From: Candidatus Brocadiia bacterium
GTDB taxonomy: Bacteria > Planctomycetota > MHYJ01 > WSZJ01
NCBI GenBank assembly: GCA_013360825.1
Contig: JABWAY010000025.1
Location: 1 to 22,112, forward strand
Direction: 5' to 3'
DNA: 22,112 nt
In this document: positions 7,749-17,450 of the stretch, in pieces
How positions within the stretch are numbered: position 1 is the first letter of the stretch
How the letters are laid out: every line of letters begins with the position of its first letter
Notes under the pieces: generated by a model
What the model was told of the DNA's origin: nothing
Seen by the model: only the letters and a program-made list of their open reading frames with translations
Database searches by the model: none
Translations under genes and position numbers: made by a program

Positions 7749-8093
7749 ATGCCCGAACCCGCCCGCCGTCCGTCGCCGTTCCTGTTCCTCATCCTGGGGT
7801 CGCCCGCGCTGAAACTCGGCGGCGCGATCTGGCTCGGGTTCGGGATCGTCGGGCTCTGGACCGCGGTGAAGTCGGGGCCGAAGCCGGACCTGCGGATGTG
7901 GTTCATGTACGGGGAGCAGATGACGATGCTGCTGCTCCAGACGATCGCGGCCTTCGCGGCCGGGGATTTCTGCATGGCGATCGTGGACATGCACCGCGAC
8001 GCGGCGCAGATCCGGGAGCGGCTCGAGAGGGGCTCCGGGGCCCCGCCGGCGGCCGCGGGTCCGGCCGCTCCGCCCCCCGCCCCGCGTTCCTGA
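7749..8093 (+). CDS. Small hypothetical membrane protein
   Basis: This 114-residue protein belongs to no family I recognise. A hydrophobic stretch at about residues 11-37 (FLFLILGSPALKLGGAIWLG and following) and a second at about 58-78 (MTMLLLQTIAAFAAGDFCMA) suggest two membrane segments. A short charged region follows (HRDAAQIRERLERG), then an Ala/Pro-rich tail. The start is well supported by GGAGG seven to nine bases before ATG. It stands alone on the plus strand, divergent from the sugar cluster and converging with the esterase gene, whose stop lies only 9 bases away. Because the hydrophobic pattern and ribosome-binding site fit, I regard it as a real gene, but no function can be given. 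Confidence 0.7.
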   Translation: MPEPARRPSPFLFLILGSPALKLGGAIWLGFGIVGLWTAVKSGPKPDLRMWFMYGEQMTMLLLQTIAAFAAGDFCMAIVDMHRDAAQIRERLERGSGAPPAAAGPAAPPPAPRS

Positions 8094-8102
8094 GCCCCGC
8101 GG

Positions 8103-9365
8103 TTACTTTTTCGGGATCGACTTGAAGAACGGCACCACCTTGTCCCAGCAGGTGCTGTGCCCGACTCCCGGGATCATCTCCCGCGAGACGTTCTTCCAGC
8201 CGTTCGCGTCGCAGATCCCCTTCGCCTTGACCCAGGCGGGCTCCAGAAGCGTCTCGATGTACTGATCCTTGTCGCCCTGGAAGACCCTGACCGGCAGCGT
8301 CTCGCGCTCCGGCGCCGTGGACAGATCCAGGGAGTTGGAGAAGTTCGGGCAGGCCGGCGCCGCACCCCAGAGTTTCTCGGGATGCCCGAAGACCATCCTC
8401 CACGTCAGGTTCCCCCCTCCGCTGAACCCCGTGATGTAGATCCTGTCCTCGGCGTTGTACTCCTTGCGCACGTCCGCGAGGAACTGCAGCAGGCCCTCCT
8501 CGTCGAACTTCAGCCGGCCGAGCGTGTCCGCATTGAATTTCTCCAGGAGCCCCACGTCGTAGCTGTACTTCGCCTTCTGCTCGATCAGGTCGTTCGTGCT
8601 CGAAATCGACTGCGGCGTGATCACGATGCAGTTGAAGTCACTCCGCTGGTTGTCGGCGAAGTTCCGGATCGCCCCGAGAAAATTGCACCCCGCCCCCTCC
8701 ACGTACACCACCACCGGCCACTTCTTCGCCGGCGTCCACCCCTTCGGCAGCACCATCCAGTAGTAGTTGTCCCGCCCCGTGGCCTGCTTCAGCACCGGGG
8801 CCTTCTCCGCGCACTTGAGCTCGATCTCCTTCACCATCTTCGCCCGGCCCGGATCGCTCTTCACCCGCTCCGCGCCCGTGATCAGCCTGTGCGCCCGCTC
8901 CCAGTCCTTCTTCCCCTGCGCCCCCCGCCACTCGGCGTCGATCACCGGCCCGACCAGCTTCGGCTCCAGTTCGTACGCCCGGACCAGGTACCCGTCGTGG
9001 ACCGCATCGTCCTTCGACGGATGATTCTGCTTCGACAGCTCGACATAGAGCGGCGCCAGCTTCTTTCCGTACGTCGCCAGCTTCGCCTCGTACTCCTTTT
9101 TCGCTCCCTCGTCCGCCGCCGACTCCCCCGCCATCTTCTCCTTGAGAGCGCTCAGCCCCGCATTTCCGGGTTCGAGCCCCAGCGCCTCGTCGCACAGCCC
9201 CCGCCCCTCCGCGTTCAGCTTCTGCTCGCCGCACCACTTCGCCAGCTCCCCCAGCCCCGCCGCAATCCCCTTCTTCAGCGCCGTCGCCCGATCCCCGTCC
9301 TTGTCCTTTCCGGCGGACAGCACCGGGACGAGCAGCAGGAGTCCGACCGTCAGCCATCCGCGCAT
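8103..9365 (-). CDS. Secreted alpha/beta-hydrolase, PHB-depolymerase/feruloyl-esterase type
   Basis: The 420-residue protein begins with a signal peptide (MRGWLTVGLLLLVPVLSAG), so it should act outside the cytoplasm. Residues 25-190 are helical and charged, with TPR-like spacing, and have no certain family. Residues 197-420 form an alpha/beta-hydrolase domain: nucleophile elbow ITGFSGGG with S315, acid D365 or D367 in FQGDKDQ, and H403 in PGVGHSTCW. In place of the usual His-Gly oxyanion segment there is VYVEGAGCNF (221-229). By family it would cleave an ester, for example in a polyhydroxyalkanoate or a plant phenolic ester; the substrate is unknown. ATG at 9365 has CGGAGA upstream. It is divergent from the TPR lipoprotein at 9440 and may share its promoter region. 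Confidence 0.8.
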   Translation of the reverse strand: MRGWLTVGLLLLVPVLSAGKDKDGDRATALKKGIAAGLGELAKWCGEQKLNAEGRGLCDEALGLEPGNAGLSALKEKMAGESAADEGAKKEYEAKLATYGKKLAPLYVELSKQNHPSKDDAVHDGYLVRAYELEPKLVGPVIDAEWRGAQGKKDWERAHRLITGAERVKSDPGRAKMVKEIELKCAEKAPVLKQATGRDNYYWMVLPKGWTPAKKWPVVVYVEGAGCNFLGAIRNFADNQRSDFNCIVITPQSISSTNDLIEQKAKYSYDVGLLEKFNADTLGRLKFDEEGLLQFLADVRKEYNAEDRIYITGFSGGGNLTWRMVFGHPEKLWGAAPACPNFSNSLDLSTAPERETLPVRVFQGDKDQYIETLLEPAWVKAKGICDANGWKNVSREMIPGVGHSTCWDKVVPFFKSIPKK

Positions 9366-9395
9366 GGGTTCTCCGGGAGTCTTGAGAGACCGATG

Positions 9396-9403
9396 ATTAT
9401 AAT
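9396..9403. promoter_or_regulatory. Palindromic -10-like element in a divergent intergenic gap
   Basis: The 8-mer ATTATAAT stands out in a very GC-rich setting. It contains a perfect TATAAT on the plus strand (9398-9403, toward the TPR gene) and another on the minus strand (9401-9396, toward the esterase gene). Candidate -35 boxes are poorly spaced: TTGAGA at 9382 is only 10 bases from the plus box, and TTGGCA on the minus strand (9420-9415) is 13 bases from the minus box. A shared or alternating start for the two divergent genes is therefore possible but not shown. Confidence 0.4.
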
Positions 9404-9439
9404 GCCCCGCTTACTGCCAACCTCATTCAGGAGTCGTGC

Positions 9440-10384
9440 ATGAAGCGTTTTCTGCCGTGTCTTCTGGTGCTGGCCGTCGGGTGCAGCAGTTCGGAGAAGT
9501 CCGGTGACGGTTCCGCGGGGGAGCAGGCGAAGAAGCGGGGCGACGAGCTGGCGCTCCAGGGTGACCTGGCCGGAGCGGAGGCCGAATTCACGGCGGCGAT
9601 TGCCGCGGACGGCAATTACGCCGCGGCGTGGAACAACCGCGGAAACGTGTACCTGAGGCAGGGGCAGGTCGACCGCGCCATTTCCGATTTCGACCGGGCC
9701 GCGGCGATTGTCCCGTCGGACGCGCGCCCGCTGGCCAACCGGGGGTGGGCCTGGTACCTGAAGAAGGACCTGGTCAAGGCCAGGGCCGACCTGGACGGCG
9801 CGCTGAAGATCGATCCGAAACACCATGCGGCGCTGTACCGCCGCGGACGTGTCCTGTGGGCCGCCGGCGACCTGGTCGGCGCCGAGCGCGACCTCGCCGC
9901 CTGCGCGCAGGGCAGCCCGGGCGATGCCGACGCGCTTGCCTCCCTCGGGGAAGTCCGGATCCGCCTGCTCCGCTTTGACGATGCGACCCAGGCCGTCGAC
10001 GCCGCGCTCAAGGCGAATCCGAAGCACCCGGCCGCGCTGAATGCCCGGGGCGTCGTCGCCCACCACAAGGGCAACCACGCGAAGGCGATCGCCGATTACA
10101 CGGCCGCCATCGCCGCGGATCCCTCCGACCCGATGTACTGGTACAACCGCGGCATCTGCCAGCTGGACGAGAAGCGGAACAAGGAGGCGATTGCGGACTT
10201 CGACGAGGCGATCCGCCTGAACCCGAAGAACCCGTCTTCCTGGAAGCTGCGCGGCTTCGCGAAGTTCACCGATGGCCAGGGCGACCTGTGCCTTCCGGAC
10301 TACCGCGAGGCGCTCCGGATCGCCCCGGCCAACTGGCCCGACCGGAAGGAAATCGAGGAGTGGCTGGCGAAGGACAAGAAGTAG
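9440..10384 (+). CDS. TPR-repeat lipoprotein
   Basis: The 314-residue protein starts with a lipoprotein signal: positive MKRF, a hydrophobic stretch, and LAVGC with the predicted lipidated Cys at residue 15, then a Ser/Gly/Asp linker. From about residue 28 to the end it is tetratricopeptide repeats, about seven to eight copies of 34 residues. Clear examples contain AAWNNRGNVYLRQGQ, ALYRRGRVLWAAGD, YWYNRGICQLDEKR and SSWKLRGFAKFTDG. Such proteins are envelope scaffolds for protein-protein contact; no enzyme motif is visible. ATG at 9440 follows AGGAG at good spacing. It is a single-gene unit with its own candidate promoter and a strong hairpin 33 bases after the stop. Confidence 0.85.
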   Translation: MKRFLPCLLVLAVGCSSSEKSGDGSAGEQAKKRGDELALQGDLAGAEAEFTAAIAADGNYAAAWNNRGNVYLRQGQVDRAISDFDRAAAIVPSDARPLANRGWAWYLKKDLVKARADLDGALKIDPKHHAALYRRGRVLWAAGDLVGAERDLAACAQGSPGDADALASLGEVRIRLLRFDDATQAVDAALKANPKHPAALNARGVVAHHKGNHAKAIADYTAAIAADPSDPMYWYNRGICQLDEKRNKEAIADFDEAIRLNPKNPSSWKLRGFAKFTDGQGDLCLPDYREALRIAPANWPDRKEIEEWLAKDKK

Positions 10385-10416
10385 CCCGACCGGTCCCGGC
10401 GACCCCGTCGACCCGC

Positions 10417-10441
10417 CCCCCCGGGCCCCAGGCCCGGGGGG
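10417..10441 (+). terminator. Strong GC hairpin terminator after the TPR gene
   Basis: Eleven-base arms (10417-10427 and 10431-10441) pair perfectly across a 3-base loop CCA, followed by TTCTTGT on the plus strand. The position, 33 bases after the TPR stop and 13 bases beyond the clpB stop on the other strand, suits a terminator in a convergent gap. The T-tract is weak and present only on the plus strand. For clpB the hairpin could still act as an mRNA 3' end. Confidence 0.7.
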
Positions 10442-10453
10442 TTCTTGTCGGCC

Positions 10454-13072
<2,619 letters not shown>

Positions 13073-13085
13073 GGCTTAAGGAATC

Positions 13086-13100
13086 GCAAATCCGGTGCCA
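13086..13100 (-). promoter_or_regulatory. Sigma-54-type -24/-12 motif upstream of clpB
   Basis: Read on the minus strand the sequence is TGGCACCGGATTTGC, matching TGGCAC-N5-TTGC, with exactly ten bases between the GG and GC dinucleotides. A start 12 bases past the -12 element would fall about two bases before the clpB ATG, giving an almost leaderless transcript. The matches are seen directly; use in the cell is inference. I saw no obvious upstream activator-binding repeat, and one ten-base match in 22 kb of GC-rich DNA could be chance. Confidence 0.4.
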
Positions 13101-13180
13101 CTCCCCCGGCTCCCGGCCCCCCGGTGGCCCGGGCCGCGCCCCGGACCCGCGTGCCAGTTTGACAGGCCCGCTGACGCGAC

Positions 13181-13849
13181 CTACTTGGGGCGTTTCATGT
13201 AGGCATTGAACGCGTCGTTCAGCGAATCCTTGTTCACCACGGGCCGCACGTCCTCAATGTTCGAGAACAGCGACAGGATCGCCTTTTCGCAGTCGATGAA
13301 CGTGTTCCACCTCGGATCCGTGCCGTCCCCGCGCACGTCCTCGACGAACACAATATGACGCTGGCCGTCCCGGTTCAGCGCGATCACCTTCGTCCAGTAC
13401 CCCTCCGCACGGAATCTCGTCCAGTCGACCGACGCCTCTCCGGGAAGCTCGAAGAACCCCTTCTTGTACAGGTACGCATACAGCGACTGCGTGGCCGAGT
13501 GCTTGATCTCCTTCCAGCTCGTCTGGATCCCGTCCCGCTTCACCAGCGGCTCAAACGGGCCCCCGAACGTGCCGTCCATGATCCACCCCCGCGTGTACAT
13601 CAGGAGGTAGGTCGTCCCCGGGCTCCCCTCGCCCTTGCGCCAGTCCCCTTTCTTGCCGTACTGCAGGAAGGCGATCTCCATCCTCTCGTTCGAGGGCTTG
13701 TCGTTGGCGCCGCTCTCGATCTCGATCGGACCGTCGTCCGATCCGTCGCCCCCGCCGTTCCCATTTCCCGCACAGCCCCCCACGAACGGGATCGCCGCGG
13801 CCAGCCCCCACAGCGCGGCCAGAACCGTCAGCCGCCGGATCCCGCCCAT
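13181..13849 (-). CDS. Hypothetical lipoprotein coupled to the Ser/Thr kinase
   Basis: The 222-residue protein has a signal ending in FVGGC, with the predicted lipidated Cys at residue 26, then a Gly/Asn/Asp-rich linker and a soluble domain of about 170 residues. The domain has many aromatic and Lys residues (TYLLMYTRGWIMDG, SLYAYLYKKGFFELPGE, RHIVFVEDV). I recognise no family and no catalytic motif. ATG at 13849 is chosen over GTG at 13852 because GGAGG then lies six bases away. The ATG overlaps the kinase stop as TGATG, so the two are translationally coupled. The pairing suggests the lipoprotein works with the kinase's outer domain at the envelope, but that is inferred from position only. 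Confidence 0.8.
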   Translation of the reverse strand: MGGIRRLTVLAALWGLAAAIPFVGGCAGNGNGGGDGSDDGPIEIESGANDKPSNERMEIAFLQYGKKGDWRKGEGSPGTTYLLMYTRGWIMDGTFGGPFEPLVKRDGIQTSWKEIKHSATQSLYAYLYKKGFFELPGEASVDWTRFRAEGYWTKVIALNRDGQRHIVFVEDVRGDGTDPRWNTFIDCEKAILSLFSNIEDVRPVVNKDSLNDAFNAYMKRPK

Positions 13850-16800
13850 CACTTTCCTCCCAGCCGCGCCTTGACCCAGGCGTCATCGGGTGTGCCGTAA
13901 ATCGTGATCTCGTCGAACTTCGCATCGCTGCCCAGCAGGAAAAACCCCAGCGTCCCCTTCCGGTAGTCCTCGTCCTGCGCCTCGAGCACCTTCTTCCCGC
14001 CGAGGTACACGCTCACATTCTTCCCCGCCCGTGAAATCCGGACGCGCACCGTCTGCCCCCGCACAGGCTTCGGGTCGGTCGCCGCACCCAGCGTGACGAA
14101 GGGCGGCTGCTCCCCGCCGGCCCACTTGATCAGCGCAATCTGCTTGAAGTCCGGATTCCCCAGCGCACCCAGCAGCTGCGGATTGAGGACCCCGCCCAGC
14201 AGCGCCATGTAGCTGCGCCCGGCGCCGTCGTTGCAGACGCTCATGCCGATGTTCTTCTCGACGCCCGGCGTAATGTCGAGCTCCACCGACAGGTCGCCGG
14301 TCATCGGCACGTTCCAGGAAATCCCGCGGGTCACCTCGTCCGTCGCACTCCCGCTCATCGCCTGCGCGTCCTTGTCCCAGCGCCAGGTTCCTCCCGCCAC
14401 CGTCCAGTCCTGCAGCTGGTCCTCACGGCTGAAGTCGTACTTGATCTCCACCGCACCCTTCGGATACGTGCGCACAACCTGCCCTTTCAGGATCGACTGC
14501 AGCCCGGCATTGTCCGTCCCCCCGACCTTCCCGTCACACTCCGCAAGCCGCTTCTGAATCGTGTCCTTCCGGTCCTTCACCCACGCCGTCGCCGCAAACT
14601 CCGAAAGCAGCCGCTGAAACTTCCCTTTCGCCTCCGGATAACGCTTGGCGTTGAACGCGTCCAGCGCCTCGTCGTAAATCTTCTTCGCCGCCAGCTCCGT
14701 CTCGCCCAGCGCCAGCTCCCCCAGCCGCTCCAGGTACCACTTCGCACGCTCCACGGACTCCTTCGAAGCGCGATCCATCTCCTCCGCCGCACGTTTCCGA
14801 TCGCGCTCGTCCGCCGTGAAGTAGAAGAGCAGGCCGAGCCGGAAGTGGTGGGCGCCGCGTTCGGAGGCCTTCTTTTCCGCGGGCAGCGCGTTCAGGGCGA
14901 CCGTACAGAGGACCGCGATGTCGACCTCCTCCGCGCGCGTGAGCTGGAGCTCGCTGGAGCCGCCGGTCAGGAAGCTGTAACCGACCCTGTCCCCGTCCCG
15001 GGAGGAGATCCTCACCTCGAAATTCTTGATCGGGAGTTTTTCTTTGGACTTGATCGCGACGTCCGCGCCGCGCGCTGCCTCGACCAGGATCATGTTCATC
15101 GAGGTGACGTCGTCGATCATCGCGCTGATCCGCTCGCGCACCTCGATCATCTCCGGGTCCTGCATGAACTGGCCGCAGTGCGAGAGCGCCTCCTTGTATT
15201 TCCGCTCGTACAGCAGCTTCTCGAGCCCCGGCCAGAATTCGGTGTCGAAGCGGCGGCGGCCGATCTCCGCGAGCTGGACCGCGTAGTCCTCGGCGGCCTT
15301 CCGGATCTCTTCCCGCAGCCTGTCGGCCTGCTCTACGACGACGGGAGACCCGTAGGACTTGACCCCCTCCAGAGCGGCGATCGCCTTGTCGAACTCCCGT
15401 GCGTCCCGGAGCGCGGTCGAGGCGCCCCGGTCCTTCGCCCAGCGGGTCTCGATGTCCTTCCGCAGGGAATCCAGCAGCGCCGTGTACGTCTCCGCCGTCG
15501 GCGTCCCGTTCAGGTGCGGCATCCACTTCGATTCCGCGGCCAGAATGGCGGCGAAGAGCCGTCCCTCCCCGCGGATCGGCGCGATCTCCTTCTCGATCTG
15601 CTGCAGGAGCGCTCGTGCGGAGACGTCGAGGCCGTCTCGGAATTTCTGCCGTTCGGCGATCCCCCGGTTCTCCCAGTCCGTCTTGCGGTGCGCGGCGAGG
15701 AACTCCTCGATCCGCTCCTCGATGTCGCGGTAACGCACGGGGTCGTTCCTGTTGACCTCGATGAAGCCGGTCAGCGCCTTGAACTCCGCGTCGATCTTCT
15801 TCTCGCGTTCGGCGTCCAGGTCGACGATCGGCACATCCGGGGGTTTCTCGCCGGTCGTCGACTCCCCCGTCTTCGATCCCGACGGGGTCGATGCGGTCTT
15901 CCCTCCGTCCGGTTCCGGCGCCGGTTTCTTCCCCCTGGTCAGCGCAATCGCCCCGCCCAGGATCGCCAGCGCCGCAATGCTCGCCACCGCGATCGGCACC
16001 GCCGGGTTGCCCTTCCGGGGCACGCTGTCCCGGTGAACCGCCGCGAGCCGCGGCTTGTGCCCGCTCTCGCCGGGGGGGCCTCCCGCCGGGGCGATCGGCA
16101 CGGCCGGGGAGAGGGTTTTCTTCGCCGAAGCGACCTTGGCGTGGACCAGCGGGCGCCCGGACAGCGCGTTTTCCAGGTCGAGCGCCATCTGCCCGGGCTC
16201 CTCGTACCGGTCTTCCCGGCGCTTCTGCATCGCCTTGACGACGATCGCGTTGGCCTCCGGGGAGAGGTCGGTCTTCACCTTGATCGGGGGAACGAGGTCC
16301 TCGGTGATGTGCTTGGTCATGACGACGCTCGGGACCGTCCCGTCGAAGGGGACCTTGCCGGTCAGGAGGTGGTAGAGGCTCGCCCCGAGGGAGTAGATGT
16401 CGCTGCGGATGTCCGTGTCGGCCTCGCCCCGCGCCTGCTCGGGGCTGATGTAGTTCGGGGTGCCGACGGCCAGCCCGGCCTGCGTGAGCCCGACGTCCCC
16501 CTGCTCCTGCTTGGCCAGCCCCAGGTCGCAGAGTTTCGCCACGCCGTCCCGCGTCACCATGATGTTCTCGGGCTTCACGTCGCGGTGAACCAGCTTGTGC
16601 CGGTGCGCGTGCTCCAGGGCCTTCGCAATCTGCATCCCGATTCCCAGGGCGTCCTTCTCCGGCAGCCACTTTCCGTCCGTCAGCTGCTTCGAAATCGTCT
16701 GCCCGTCCACGAACTCCATCACGAAGTAGTAAAGACCCGCCGCCACGCCGACATCGATTCCCTGGATGATGTTCTCGTGGTTCAGCTTCGCGACCGCCCG

Positions 16801-17187
16801 CGCCTCCCGCAGGAAGCGCTCGCGGAATCCGGAATCCTTCGCCAGCTTCGGCGGGAGGACTTTCAGCGCCACGATCCGGTCCATCGAAATCTGCCGCGCC
16901 TGGAAGACCGCGCCCATGCCGCCCTGCCCGATCTTCTTCTGCAGCTCGTACCCGGGGATCGTGTCCTTCTCCAGCGTCCCACGGTCCGACAGCGGCTTCG
17001 CGGCGATCTCCCGGTACTGCTCCTTCGTCAGGTGCCCCTTGTCGAGCAGGATCTCCGCCAGCGGCTTCGGGCTGATCCCCATGTCCCGCATCTTCTGCTG
17101 GATGTCGAGCCCGTCCTGGATCTGCTCAGGAGTGCAGAGCCCGGCCTTGGTGACGGCCTGCAGAGTCGGGTCGGCGGCTTCGGCCAT
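13849..17187 (-). CDS. Transmembrane Ser/Thr protein kinase with extracytoplasmic lectin-like domain
   Basis: The 1112-residue protein starts with a small helical domain (8-62; two LTxEQ-like helices resembling the N-terminus of GspE-type proteins). The Hanks-type kinase domain spans about 80-345: glycine loop IGQGGMGAVF, K109 in VALKV, catalytic HRDVKPEN (201-208, D203), DLG (221-223) in place of DFG, and GTPNYISPEQ (242-251). All catalytic residues are kept, so it should be active. One membrane helix lies at about 396-417. The outer part of about 690 residues is mainly helical with a TPR-like stretch (about 800-880), then a beta-rich domain (about 915-1097) resembling concanavalin/DUF1080-type sugar-binding folds. 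It may sense a carbohydrate or cell-wall ligand; this is inference. ATG at 17187 is chosen over upstream in-frame codons because homology begins there and a promoter-like sequence sits just upstream. Confidence 0.9.
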   Translation of the reverse strand: MAEAADPTLQAVTKAGLCTPEQIQDGLDIQQKMRDMGISPKPLAEILLDKGHLTKEQYREIAAKPLSDRGTLEKDTIPGYELQKKIGQGGMGAVFQARQISMDRIVALKVLPPKLAKDSGFRERFLREARAVAKLNHENIIQGIDVGVAAGLYYFVMEFVDGQTISKQLTDGKWLPEKDALGIGMQIAKALEHAHRHKLVHRDVKPENIMVTRDGVAKLCDLGLAKQEQGDVGLTQAGLAVGTPNYISPEQARGEADTDIRSDIYSLGASLYHLLTGKVPFDGTVPSVVMTKHITEDLVPPIKVKTDLSPEANAIVVKAMQKRREDRYEEPGQMALDLENALSGRPLVHAKVASAKKTLSPAVPIAPAGGPPGESGHKPRLAAVHRDSVPRKGNPAVPIAVASIAALAILGGAIALTRGKKPAPEPDGGKTASTPSGSKTGESTTGEKPPDVPIVDLDAEREKKIDAEFKALTGFIEVNRNDPVRYRDIEERIEEFLAAHRKTDWENRGIAERQKFRDGLDVSARALLQQIEKEIAPIRGEGRLFAAILAAESKWMPHLNGTPTAETYTALLDSLRKDIETRWAKDRGASTALRDAREFDKAIAALEGVKSYGSPVVVEQADRLREEIRKAAEDYAVQLAEIGRRRFDTEFWPGLEKLLYERKYKEALSHCGQFMQDPEMIEVRERISAMIDDVTSMNMILVEAARGADVAIKSKEKLPIKNFEVRISSRDGDRVGYSFLTGGSSELQLTRAEEVDIAVLCTVALNALPAEKKASERGAHHFRLGLLFYFTADERDRKRAAEEMDRASKESVERAKWYLERLGELALGETELAAKKIYDEALDAFNAKRYPEAKGKFQRLLSEFAATAWVKDRKDTIQKRLAECDGKVGGTDNAGLQSILKGQVVRTYPKGAVEIKYDFSREDQLQDWTVAGGTWRWDKDAQAMSGSATDEVTRGISWNVPMTGDLSVELDITPGVEKNIGMSVCNDGAGRSYMALLGGVLNPQLLGALGNPDFKQIALIKWAGGEQPPFVTLGAATDPKPVRGQTVRVRISRAGKNVSVYLGGKKVLEAQDEDYRKGTLGFFLLGSDAKFDEITIYGTPDDAWVKARLGGK

Positions 17188-17223
17188 GGTGTCCCGGAAG
17201 GGAGTTCTGGAATTTGAAGGCGA

Positions 17224-17253
17224 ATTGTAGCGACTGGGGCGATCGACCGTCCA
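17224..17253 (-). promoter_or_regulatory. Sigma-70-type promoter for the kinase gene
   Basis: On the minus strand TGGACG (17253-17248, four of six matches to TTGACA) and TACAAT (17229-17224, five of six matches to TATAAT) are separated by 18 bases. The -10 box lies in one of the few AT-richer stretches of this region. A start near 17217 would give a leader of about 30 bases before the kinase ATG. The spacing and location fit; activity is untested. Confidence 0.45.
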
Positions 17254-17365
17254 AGCGATTCTCCGGGAGAGCGGGCGGGCGGACACAGCGGGATCCGCCC
17301 CGAGGGATCCGCGCCGCCTCTCGCTCCCTCCCATATCCCGGCGCATCGCTTCCCCGGGTCGGAGC

Positions 17366-17386
17366 CCCGCGGCCGGCGCCCGCGGG
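17366..17386 (-). terminator. GC hairpin without T-tract, possible terminator
   Basis: Arms CCCGCGG (17366-17372) and CCGCGGG (17380-17386) pair across a 7-base loop. It lies about 65 bases past the stop of the Sco/FG-GAP gene, in the 263-base gap before the kinase gene. There is no T-run on either strand, so it is at best a weak or Rho-assisted terminator. The rest of this gap holds the kinase promoter, the hairpin at 17423 and a duplicated GGGATCCGC 9-mer (17290 and 17304). I see no gene in it. Confidence 0.25.
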
Positions 17387-17422
17387 CGGGGAGCTCGTGC
17401 GTGCTCCCCTCGGGACCCTCAC

Positions 17423-17437
17423 GGCCGCGGCGCGGCC
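17423..17437 (-). terminator. Small GC hairpin just after the Sco/FG-GAP stop
   Basis: GGCCGC (17423-17428) and GCGGCC (17432-17437) form a six-base stem with a 3-base loop, 13 bases past the stop codon at 17451. No T-tract follows on the minus strand. Position is the main argument for a transcript-end role. Confidence 0.25.
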
Positions 17438-17450
17438 TGACCCCGCTGCC

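Noticed and set aside
13104..13145. GC-rich hairpins between the lipoprotein gene and clpB as a terminator
   Set aside because: Only about five base pairs form cleanly and there is no T-tract.
14845..17217. Plus-strand open frame of 790 codons opposite the kinase
   Set aside because: It is antisense to the kinase motifs and has composition typical of a GC-driven shadow frame.
17290..17312. Two copies of GGGATCCGC, 14 bases apart, as a possible regulator site
   Set aside because: It is a short GC-rich repeat with no further copies noticed, located upstream of the likely kinase promoter; chance is adequate.
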